A stretch of 64,000 bases of DNA from Acidimicrobiia bacterium (GTDB taxonomy: Bacteria > Actinomycetota > Acidimicrobiia > IMCC26256 > JAGPDB01): contig JAGPDB010000001.1 in NCBI GenBank assembly GCA_018057765.1, positions 1 to 64,000 on the forward strand, given 5' to 3'. The notes under the pieces are model-generated. The model saw nothing but the letters and a program-made list of their open reading frames with translations, did no database searches and had not been told where the DNA came from. Both the position numbers and the translations under genes were made by a program. Positions within the stretch are counted from its first letter, which is position 1, and the number at the start of each line of letters is the position of its first letter. This document shows, in pieces, positions 7,939 to 15,063 of this stretch.

Positions 7939-8610
7939 ATGGAGGCTAGTGATACTTCAACCATATCGAACAATATTTCTAGAAAAACAATTATTTTAAT
8001 TGCAAAAGAACCAATTGTTGGTAATGTAAAAACTCGTCTCGTCCCTCCGTTAACCTACGAACAAGCAGCTGAACTTGCAGATAGCGCTTTATTAGATACT
8101 ATTGATACTATAAAAGGAATCAATTCAATAGATTCAGTCCTATACTTTCAAGGCGATCCTAAAAAATACTCTGAAGCTTTTACAAGTATAATTTCTCAAT
8201 GTGATGGAGATTTTTCTAAGCGGTTAAGTTTTGCATTTATGAATGTTAGCCATAAACAACCAGCGATGTTGGTCGCTATGGATACACCACAGATAACAAA
8301 TTATTTACTATCGGCTTTTGACCCAATTAAATTTGATGCATGTATAGGGATGACAACAGATGGTGGTTATTGGATTATTGGGTTCAGAAATCCGGACTTA
8401 GCGAAATATGCATTTAGTGATATTGCTATGTCAACAAATGAGACAGGTAAAGCACAACTTAATAGATTAAAAGAATTAAATTTAAATGTTCAGATACTCG
8501 ATACATTAACTGATTTTGATGATATAGAATCTGCCCACATGGTTTATGAAATGATACCAAGTTCGCGATTTGGGCATACCTTTAAAAAGATCATTGAAGA
8601 ATTAGATTAG
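7939..8610 (+). CDS. DUF2064 / CofC-like GT-A transferase
   Basis: This protein has the DUF2064 pattern (about 223 residues): LIAKEPIVGNVKTRL near the N terminus, LVAMDTPQI in the middle, then TTDGGYWIIGF. The fold is nucleotidyl/glycosyl-transferase-like, and some members have been tied to arsenosugar biosynthesis; nothing here shows arsenic chemistry. The frame is open from TTG 7912 inside the preceding gene, but ATG 7939, eight bases after that gene's stop, is the simpler start. The pairing of GT2 and DUF2064 also occurs in the mycobacterial pnp-galE3 region as I recall it. Confidence 0.8.
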   Translation: MEASDTSTISNNISRKTIILIAKEPIVGNVKTRLVPPLTYEQAAELADSALLDTIDTIKGINSIDSVLYFQGDPKKYSEAFTSIISQCDGDFSKRLSFAFMNVSHKQPAMLVAMDTPQITNYLLSAFDPIKFDACIGMTTDGGYWIIGFRNPDLAKYAFSDIAMSTNETGKAQLNRLKELNLNVQILDTLTDFDDIESAHMVYEMIPSSRFGHTFKKIIEELD

Positions 8611-8613
8611 TTA

Positions 8614-9981
8614 ATGAGTATTCTCCTTAAGCAAAGTTTTTTCAAATATCTTTTATTTATATCTTTCCTTGCACAAGGTATAATCACAGTTCTATTTTTA
8701 AATACTGAAACAATTAAATATAATGATATAAAACTATTAACTATAAATCTAATTTTATTTTCAATATCGATTTTAGCTATCAAGAATTTAAACATTTCAA
8801 AAAAATCATTTGCTGTAATTTTAGTTTTAGGTGCCGTTTTTCTACAAATATGTGCGATGAGTTCGCCTCCTTCGACTAGTGATGATGACTTTAGATATTA
8901 TTGGGATGGAAAAGTACAAGTAAATGCCATTAATCCTTATAGGTATTCGCCTGCTGATGAGAAGGTAGCGTATCTTCGTGACGATTTTATATTTTCAAGA
9001 AAAAAGCCATGCCCCGAACATCGTATTAAACCGCGTGAGTGTTCAAAGATTAATAGACCAACTGTTAATACAATTTATCCTCCAGCATCACAGGCTACAT
9101 TTACTGCTTTGTATCTAACTACATTTATAACTGGCAAAAGCCATTTGCCTTACCAGGTAGCTGGAGCAATTGGAGTATTAATAATTTCTTTTCTAATAGC
9201 AAAAAGGCTAGCTGTAAATGGAAGTTCTCTTTGGGCGAGTGCTGTTTTTGCCTGGTGCCCAATAACATATATTGAATTGGTTAATAATGCACATATAGAT
9301 TGGCTTGGTATAATATTTGCACTATTAGCTTTATCTGCTTGTGCTTCAAAGAAATATATTCGATGTGGGATTTTCATTGGTATTGCTTTTGCCTCAAAGT
9401 TCTATCCGGCAGTTATATCTCCATCATTGATTTCAAAAAAGCCGCTTCGGGTTATCCTCAGCGCTATTTTGACTGTAGCAGTGTCTTATTTAGGATATGT
9501 GCTTTCTATTGGTACTAAAGTTCTTGGCTTTTTACCTGGCTATCTTGAAGAAGAAAAATATTCTAATGGTGAAAGATTTTTACTATTAAGTAGAATTTTT
9601 ACTACTCATCAATCAACTTATATTGCTTTGTTGGTACTAGTGATAGTATCTATTTATGCGATGTTTAAAACTGATCCATCATTTCCGGAAAATAGTGCAT
9701 TGCTATTACTAGTTTGTGTAACTTTAATTTCAACTCCTGCTCAAGGTTGGTATAGTCTATTATTACTTTCGCTAATCGCTATCACAAAGAAATTCTTTAT
9801 ATTACCAATAGTCTTTGTGTCATCTTACGTTTATCTAGCACAACAGTCTTTTGGAACTCAGCGAGGTATAGCTTATAATTTGTATATATGGGCAGTTATA
9901 ATAACTTTAGCGCTATGGGGTGCTGGAAGTTATAGAAAGAAAAAAGAGCATCACGTTAATTTAGAGATTGCTCAGGTATAA
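8614..9981 (+). CDS. GT-C membrane glycosyltransferase (GT87/DUF2029-like)
   Basis: This 455-residue integral membrane protein has about ten or more hydrophobic segments. An extracytoplasmic loop after the second or third segment carries SDDDFRYYWDG followed by NPYRY (about residues 87-110). That acidic Asp-rich motif is typical of polyprenyl-phosphate-sugar-dependent mannosyltransferases. It would transfer a sugar on the outer membrane face from a lipid donor, possibly one made by the GT2 protein two genes upstream. It is the last gene of the sugar cluster, since a new promoter appears at 9977. The C terminus is short and basic. Confidence 0.8.
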   Translation: MSILLKQSFFKYLLFISFLAQGIITVLFLNTETIKYNDIKLLTINLILFSISILAIKNLNISKKSFAVILVLGAVFLQICAMSSPPSTSDDDFRYYWDGKVQVNAINPYRYSPADEKVAYLRDDFIFSRKKPCPEHRIKPRECSKINRPTVNTIYPPASQATFTALYLTTFITGKSHLPYQVAGAIGVLIISFLIAKRLAVNGSSLWASAVFAWCPITYIELVNNAHIDWLGIIFALLALSACASKKYIRCGIFIGIAFASKFYPAVISPSLISKKPLRVILSAILTVAVSYLGYVLSIGTKVLGFLPGYLEEEKYSNGERFLLLSRIFTTHQSTYIALLVLVIVSIYAMFKTDPSFPENSALLLLVCVTLISTPAQGWYSLLLLSLIAITKKFFILPIVFVSSYVYLAQQSFGTQRGIAYNLYIWAVIITLALWGAGSYRKKKEHHVNLEIAQV

Positions 9982-9982
9982 T
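9977..9982 (+). promoter_or_regulatory. Internal -10 box TATAAT, leaderless start of the DoxX gene
   Basis: TATAAT sits six bases before ATG 9989, inside the last codons of the GT-C gene. No Shine-Dalgarno is present. This spacing recurs before many unit-leading genes in the window and suggests the DoxX gene starts its own leaderless mRNA. Confidence 0.55.
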
Positions 9983-9988
9983 AAATTT

Positions 9989-10507
9989 ATGATTAAGCAA
10001 ATAAGAAAGTTAAATTTTTCTTCAATTATTATCTGCGTTTCAAGAATCTCATTAGGTTTACTCTGGATTGAAAATTCTGGTTGGAAATCAATTTCAGATA
10101 ATTTTGGAAAGAAAAATAATAGTGGTCTATATTATTACACTAAGTTTGGTTCAACAAAACCTGTATTAGGATTTATGAAACCATTAGTCGATAATATAAT
10201 TTTACCTAATTTTACTTTTTTTGGTTGGATGTCTTTAATAACAGAAGCAACGCTTGGCGCTTTTATTTTATTTGGTTTATACACTAGATTTTTCTCTTTG
10301 TTAGGTGCTTTTATGTCGATAACTATTGCGCTAACGGTTTTAAATGCTCCCAATGAATGGCCGTGGAGTTATTATTTACTACTAATGGCAAACCTATTAA
10401 TGTTTGCTAGTTGCGCTGGTAGACACGGTGGCCTAGATGGGGTACTACGTAAATTCTGGATTAATGGTAAAGGCAGAATTACAAAACTATTCTTGGCGGT
10501 ATCATAA
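9989..10507 (+). CDS. DoxX/DoxD family membrane protein
   Basis: This protein of about 172 residues has four predicted membrane helices. ISLGLLWIENSGWK near the N terminus and the helix ending GLYTRFFSLLGAF are typical of the DoxX/TQO-small-subunit family. In archaea DoxD belongs to a thiosulfate:quinone oxidoreductase, but most bacterial DoxX proteins have no assigned substrate. ATG 9989 is chosen over TTG 9968 because of the TATAAT box. The next gene overlaps its stop by one base, so the two are coupled. Confidence 0.78.
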   Translation: MIKQIRKLNFSSIIICVSRISLGLLWIENSGWKSISDNFGKKNNSGLYYYTKFGSTKPVLGFMKPLVDNIILPNFTFFGWMSLITEATLGAFILFGLYTRFFSLLGAFMSITIALTVLNAPNEWPWSYYLLLMANLLMFASCAGRHGGLDGVLRKFWINGKGRITKLFLAVS

Positions 10508-10878
10508 TGATGAAACTAAATAAAGAATTCTCAACTAGTATTACTGTCATTGGTGCTAGCTCCATTGCTTTTAGTTTGTTCTCACAAATTGACTCAGATT
10601 TAATAAATTTTATAAAAATGGGTAATAGTGCTGCTATTACACTTATAGTCTTGGGTATTGCAACTATCCTAGTTGGTCTATCAAAAAGCATATTACTATT
10701 ACTAGGAATCGGATTGGCATACTTAGCGATGTGTATTACTGCTTTGTATCAATTTCGTTTGCCGGGCAAAGAGCGAATATTTGATAGTGGAGGATCTTTA
10801 TTCTCATTAACTTTAGGTTTTTGTGTTGCATTGTTAGCTATAGCGTTAACAAATATTTTTTATACAAAACAGGAATAA
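10507..10878 (+). CDS. Small membrane protein, unrecognised
   Basis: This 123-residue protein has four predicted membrane helices and short polar loops. Its ATG shares a base with the DoxX stop (TAATG), so it is translationally coupled to it. I recognise no family motif. Its neighbours suggest a membrane accessory of the DoxX protein, but that is only position-based. An adjacent second ATG (10510) could be used. Confidence 0.7.
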   Translation: MMKLNKEFSTSITVIGASSIAFSLFSQIDSDLINFIKMGNSAAITLIVLGIATILVGLSKSILLLLGIGLAYLAMCITALYQFRLPGKERIFDSGGSLFSLTLGFCVALLAIALTNIFYTKQE

Positions 10879-10890
10879 GTATATTGCGTT

Positions 10891-11283
10891 ATGAAAATTA
10901 TTAATATTATTGTAAGAATATTAATTGGCGCAGAGATGCTATTTCTTTTTTCACTAGCAACTATTTGGATCTGCAATATTGAGAAAGCTAAAAATTTATA
11001 TAAAATAAATAGTAATTCTGCTTCAGGAAATAATGCACTTGCGAGTCATATTGGTGGATCGTTTCTTATATTTATAGCGTTAGTTGGTATCTATTTTATT
11101 ACAAAAGACGACGTATGGCTTTTATCGGCAATGCTAGCTGTTGGTGTAATATTCATGACTCGAATATTTTCTATTGCCTTTAGTGGTATATCTTCATATG
11201 CTTGGATAGCGATAATAAATGAAATTTTAATAATGGCATTGCTTTGGCTAGAACGCGTGAGATCGATTTCAAATAAACACTAG
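10891..11283 (+). CDS. Small membrane protein, unrecognised
   Basis: This 130-residue protein has about four hydrophobic segments and a polar Asn/Ser-rich loop at about 38-50. It starts 12 bases after the previous gene. A TATATT box five bases before the ATG could also give it a leaderless transcript. It is somewhat like DUF4345-type proteins in size and helix spacing, but I cannot claim membership. Confidence 0.65.
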   Translation: MKIINIIVRILIGAEMLFLFSLATIWICNIEKAKNLYKINSNSASGNNALASHIGGSFLIFIALVGIYFITKDDVWLLSAMLAVGVIFMTRIFSIAFSGISSYAWIAIINEILIMALLWLERVRSISNKH

Positions 11284-11447
11284 ATGATAAAACTTGTTGT
11301 ATTAATGCCTATTCAGAAAATTATAGATATTCTTTATATCAATATAGCAAAAATCGAAGAAATACATAATATGTGAGATATTTTACAGATTTATTGCTTT
11401 AATTAATGTTATTATATAAATTAAATATTAGTGGAAAGTTGGAGTTT

Positions 11448-11840
11448 ATGTCTGAAAACGAAGAAGTAAGAGTAGTTCATGAAAATACTGCTGTTTCAAA
11501 TGGTACTAGACCTAAAGAGGTCGATCGCACAGTATCTGGTCGTTCATTTGTTTCCCAAATAATATATTTAATAACTTCAGTATTATTATCATTACTAGCA
11601 ATTAGATTCATATTATTGTTGCTCGGTGCTAGAACAGCTAATGGCTTTGTTTCATTCATTTATAATATAACAAATCCTTTTGTACGTCCGTTTTATGGAA
11701 TTTTTGGTAAAAGTTTTGTTTATGGGAACGGTCAAGGAAAGATCGAATATGAGACTATAATCGCAGCTATTATTTATCTAATTATTTCTGCTCTTATATT
11801 AAAAGTAGTTTCTCTTGGAAAAAGAAATGTTCAACCATAA
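11448..11840 (+). CDS. YggT family membrane protein
   Basis: This protein of about 130 residues has a charged N-terminal tail (about 1-37), then two main membrane helices. The loop between them holds NPFVRPFYGIFG, the typical YggT signature. YggT proteins sit in the cytoplasmic membrane and are often near division genes; the exact role is unknown. The frame is open from TTG 11406, but ATG 11448 follows a TTGGAG Shine-Dalgarno three bases upstream and is preferred. Confidence 0.78.
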   Translation: MSENEEVRVVHENTAVSNGTRPKEVDRTVSGRSFVSQIIYLITSVLLSLLAIRFILLLLGARTANGFVSFIYNITNPFVRPFYGIFGKSFVYGNGQGKIEYETIIAAIIYLIISALILKVVSLGKRNVQP

Positions 11841-12012
11841 ATGATTAACATCAGTTATGAATTATAACTAAAGTTCTTCTTGAATAATTCTCTCAATATG
11901 TTCTCCTGGATATAGTATTTCAATAAATGCTTTATCGAGATAATTATCATATGTAGATTGAACTACTTTCAAAATAATATTTTTATTAATCAGTACATAG
12001 AATTTTATAATG

Positions 12013-12018
12013 TATACT
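12013..12018 (+). promoter_or_regulatory. -10 box TATACT, leaderless receiver gene
   Basis: TATACT lies six bases before ATG 12025. It overlaps an alternative upstream ATG (12010), which argues that translation begins at 12025. Confidence 0.55.
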
Positions 12019-12024
12019 TTAAAA

Positions 12025-12414
12025 ATGAATTTAACAAAACCGACAGTACTAGTTGTTGAAGATGAGATACCATTACAGAAAGTTGTTGGATTTAAGTTAG
12101 AACTTGCAGGTTTCAATACCATATCTGCACGAACTACAAAACAAGCGCTTGAGTATTTAGATGAAATTGAGAATATAGACCTAATTTGGCTAGACCACTA
12201 TCTATTAGGTAAAGAAACAGGAATGGACCTGGTAGTTGAAATTAAAAAAAATGATAAATATAAACATTTGCCAATTTTTTTAATTTCAAATTCAAGCGAT
12301 GATGAAAAGAAGCATATCTACATTGGCTTAGGTATTGATAAATATTTCATTAAAGCAGAAATGCGACTCGATGCTATTATTCAAGATATTAAAGAAAATT
12401 TACAAAATAAATAA
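12025..12414 (+). CDS. Single-domain response regulator (CheY-like receiver)
   Basis: This 129-residue receiver has the acidic pair in VVEDE (about residues 12-14), Asp56 in WLDHYLLG as phospho-acceptor, Ser in FLISNSS, and Lys in YFIKAE. There is no output domain. It is convergent with a second lone receiver, with the two stops adjacent. Start 12025 rests on the TATACT box six bases upstream. It may take phosphate from the membrane kinase at 12.9-14.9 kb; that is inferred from proximity. Confidence 0.82.
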   Translation: MNLTKPTVLVVEDEIPLQKVVGFKLELAGFNTISARTTKQALEYLDEIENIDLIWLDHYLLGKETGMDLVVEIKKNDKYKHLPIFLISNSSDDEKKHIYIGLGIDKYFIKAEMRLDAIIQDIKENLQNK

Positions 12415-12825
12415 TTAGATAATATCTGAGATATTATCTGTGTCAATTGACATATCTCTATCTAGTAATAAAATAATTTTACTTTTGATTACAGACAGCG
12501 GTGAATCTGATTTAATAAGAAAACCAGCAGTCCCCAAAGCCATTGCCTTTTGGCGATCATTTAAATTATCTAGATTTGAGAGAACAAGTATTTGAATTTT
12601 GGGACCATATTTTTCTCGTATTTTTTCGATAAGTTCGAATCCATTTAGTCTGGGCATCAATAAATCCGTTACAACAAGATCAGGTTTAAATTCATCATAT
12701 TTTTCAAGTGCATCTAAACCATCTTCACACAAACATACCTCATAGCCCGCCTTTTCGATGGCTAAACCCAAAAGTGTACGCAGAGATGGCTCATCTTCTA
12801 CTAACAGTACTTTTTTTACTTCAAT
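12415..12825 (-). CDS. Single-domain response regulator with non-standard start
   Basis: This is a receiver domain of about 136 residues with VLLVEDEPSLR at the N terminus, the phospho-acceptor in VVTDLLMPRLNG, VLSN and FLIKSD. The first in-frame ATG (12771) would remove the whole first strand and the acidic pair, yet the frame upstream reads as good receiver sequence back to an in-frame TGA at about 12840. No ATG, GTG or TTG is available there; ATT 12825 (or ATA/ATC just before it) would have to serve, with AGGTGA upstream. It lies downstream of the histidine kinase on the same strand, so the two are a likely phosphorelay pair. Confidence 0.72.
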   Translation of the reverse strand: MEVKKVLLVEDEPSLRTLLGLAIEKAGYEVCLCEDGLDALEKYDEFKPDLVVTDLLMPRLNGFELIEKIREKYGPKIQILVLSNLDNLNDRQKAMALGTAGFLIKSDSPLSVIKSKIILLLDRDMSIDTDNISDII

Positions 12826-12894
12826 ATTTCCTATGATTCACCTACTTTTTAATCTTTCGTTTTAAAACTTATGGGCTAAAGGTTAATTGTATAT

Positions 12895-14886
12895 TTATGC
12901 ATCAAGAAGAGTGGACCCTTCTAAGTTTTGGCCCAGACCCTTGAGAGGTAGTAATACGTAAAAGTTAGTTCCTTTACCTTCGTCTGAAATAAACCAAATT
13001 TTTCCGCCAATGCTTTCAACAATACCTTTTGCTATATAAAGACCTAAACCATTACCATTGCTTGACATGATCTGTGCATTACTTGCTCTGAACATTTTTG
13101 TATACATTTTGTCTTGTTGCTCTATTGGTATTCCAATTCCCGAATCAGATACTGCAAATAATAATGTAGGTTCATTTATATCAAGGTTGTTTATTGATTT
13201 ATTTTTACTTTCTTTATCTAATAATGAAGTTTCGATTGTAATAGTTCCATCGGGCGGCGTGTATTTAATTGCATTGCTTATCAAATTCTGTGCGAGGATA
13301 GATATAAAACCATCGTCAAATAGGATCTCAGGTATATCTGCATAGTTTCTAATTATTGTATTTTTATGTACTTTGGATAATGGAATTAGTTCTTTAATAT
13401 TTTTATCAATTGAATTGTTAAAATCATTCATAGATGGTTCGAAATGAAGAGAACCAAGTTCAATACGAGATACATTTAGAAGCGATCGAACTAAATCGAC
13501 CATTCTGCGACTTGCATCATAAATCTCATTCGTCATCATCTGCTGAGTTTCATTCATCTCTCCAGCGTCACCGCTAATAAGTAATTCTGCATTCCAGTTT
13601 ATTGAAGATAAGGGTGTTCGTAACTGGTGCGATGCAATTGAAACGAATTCGGATTTTGCTCTATCGATTTCATTTTCTCGAGTGATGTCTCGAAAAATAT
13701 TTATGGCACCAAGGATTCTACCTTCGAGAATTATTGGTGTCATGGTTGATGATACTGCAACTTTTTCTGTATCAGAAAAAACATAATAAAAATTGCCAGA
13801 TTCTTTTATACCTTGGTTTAAAACTCTATTTAAAGGTAGTTCATTATCATTAAGAACAGATCCTGATAAGGTATGTACTTTCCAAAGCCCTTCATAGGCT
13901 TTACCTAATATTTCACTTTCCTCATAATTCAACATTGAAAGGGCAGTAGCATTGATTGATTTAATCGTTCCGTCATAGTTAATAATTACCATAGCGTCAC
14001 CAATACTAGAAAGAACAACGTCATCCCATGCTTTACTCTCTTGTAAAAGTTCGGTAAGGTTCTCGGTTTTTACTGAAGTTATTAGTGTCACAATAATAAA
14101 GAATGCAGCAAATGTGACCGAAAATAAAGCAGAACCTACAGAGGGTTCGTACAGATTGTTTTTGATTCCTTTATCTATTATTAAAACCATACACAAAGTT
14201 CCAATAATAATATAATTAATTAGACGTCTTGACGTATTACCGCCAACACCGGCACTAACAATAATCTTTGTTGTACCCTTATCTGGATCTATTAGAATTA
14301 TCGAAATACTTAAGAGGATGATCGTTATCGATGTGTGTAAAGCCATTGCAGCAAAAAATAAAAATGTTCCTGCGATTCTTGCGCCAAGGGTATAACCTAT
14401 GATGGCAAATGAGCCTATAAAAAGCGAGATGCTAACAAGTATTTGTGAAATTATTACCTTGCTAATTTTATAATCATCTATCAACATTGAAATGGCTAGT
14501 AGTGCAAAGCTAAATGCAGTTAAATACGCAACTGGACTTGTGATTAGGTCAGATCTAAATATTAATTTAATAATACGACTGTTTATATCTATATTATTAT
14601 TAATTAAGTCAAGGAATCTAGTAAAAGTAATTAATAATACTAGCCAGCTCAAAATAGGTGATAATTTACGCTTGTTCGATTCTTTAAATAAAATCGATGA
14701 GCTTATAAGCATAATCATTGTTGCTGTCATCGGATTCATCGATGGAAGAGTCGGTATGATTGACTGTAAAGTTTTGATGTTTAAAAAATAGCCGATTACA
14801 ACCAAGACAGCAATTAGCAAAGAAGCGTATGCCAGTAACTTAGAGACAATCTTGCAATTACTTAATATTCGTTGATTTGCAGTCAT
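12895..14886 (-). CDS. Membrane-bound sensor histidine kinase with PAS domain
   Basis: This protein of about 663 residues has an N-terminal region of about eight membrane helices (20-275), which resembles a MASE-type sensor. A PAS domain (about 285-405), a HisKA domain with His420 in SHQLRTPL, and a HATPase domain follow, with the N box NLISNAIKYTP, the G1 box DSGIGIP and NGLGL. All catalytic features are present. ATG 14886 is preferred over TTG 14913, though neither has a clear ribosome-binding site. The receiver at 12415-12825 follows on the same strand. The signal sensed cannot be inferred. Confidence 0.88.
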   Translation of the reverse strand: MTANQRILSNCKIVSKLLAYASLLIAVLVVIGYFLNIKTLQSIIPTLPSMNPMTATMIMLISSSILFKESNKRKLSPILSWLVLLITFTRFLDLINNNIDINSRIIKLIFRSDLITSPVAYLTAFSFALLAISMLIDDYKISKVIISQILVSISLFIGSFAIIGYTLGARIAGTFLFFAAMALHTSITIILLSISIILIDPDKGTTKIIVSAGVGGNTSRRLINYIIIGTLCMVLIIDKGIKNNLYEPSVGSALFSVTFAAFFIIVTLITSVKTENLTELLQESKAWDDVVLSSIGDAMVIINYDGTIKSINATALSMLNYEESEILGKAYEGLWKVHTLSGSVLNDNELPLNRVLNQGIKESGNFYYVFSDTEKVAVSSTMTPIILEGRILGAINIFRDITRENEIDRAKSEFVSIASHQLRTPLSSINWNAELLISGDAGEMNETQQMMTNEIYDASRRMVDLVRSLLNVSRIELGSLHFEPSMNDFNNSIDKNIKELIPLSKVHKNTIIRNYADIPEILFDDGFISILAQNLISNAIKYTPPDGTITIETSLLDKESKNKSINNLDINEPTLLFAVSDSGIGIPIEQQDKMYTKMFRASNAQIMSSNGNGLGLYIAKGIVESIGGKIWFISDEGKGTNFYVLLPLKGLGQNLEGSTLLDA

Positions 14887-15025
14887 ATAGTTAATTAAAA
14901 GTATAACGCACAAATATAGTTATATCATCGATGTGTACTTTGAGAATTAAATCATATTACCAATAAAATCATTAACAAATAAACATATTCTTTTCTGCAA
15001 TTAGTGCGCTAGAAATACAATAAGA

Positions 15026-15056
15026 AATTCCGGCGAATATATTATCCACCGGAATT
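15026..15056 (-). terminator. Hairpin after the GH16 gene
   Basis: Eight-base arms AATTCCGG and CCGGAATT enclose a 15-base loop. On the minus strand it begins seven bases after the GH16 stop and is followed by a T-rich TTTCTTATT stretch, so it probably terminates the GH16 transcript. Confidence 0.55.
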
Positions 15057-15063
15057 GATTTTG

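Noticed and set aside
7939-8610. Arsenosugar biosynthesis assignment for the DUF2064 gene and its cluster
   Set aside because: DUF2064-like transferases have that name in some annotations, but no arsenite methyltransferase or arsenic motif is present here.
11284-11376. 30-residue ATG frame directly after the membrane protein stop at 11283
   Set aside because: Very short, no Shine-Dalgarno, low-complexity Ile/Lys composition expected by chance in AT-rich DNA.
11868-12003. Minus-strand frame ending in a protein-like stretch (AFIEILYPGEHIERI) before the receiver gene at 12025
   Set aside because: Its only usual start codons lie inside the receiver gene on the other strand, and no ribosome-binding site or -10 box serves it. 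It could be a decayed gene; conservation would be needed.
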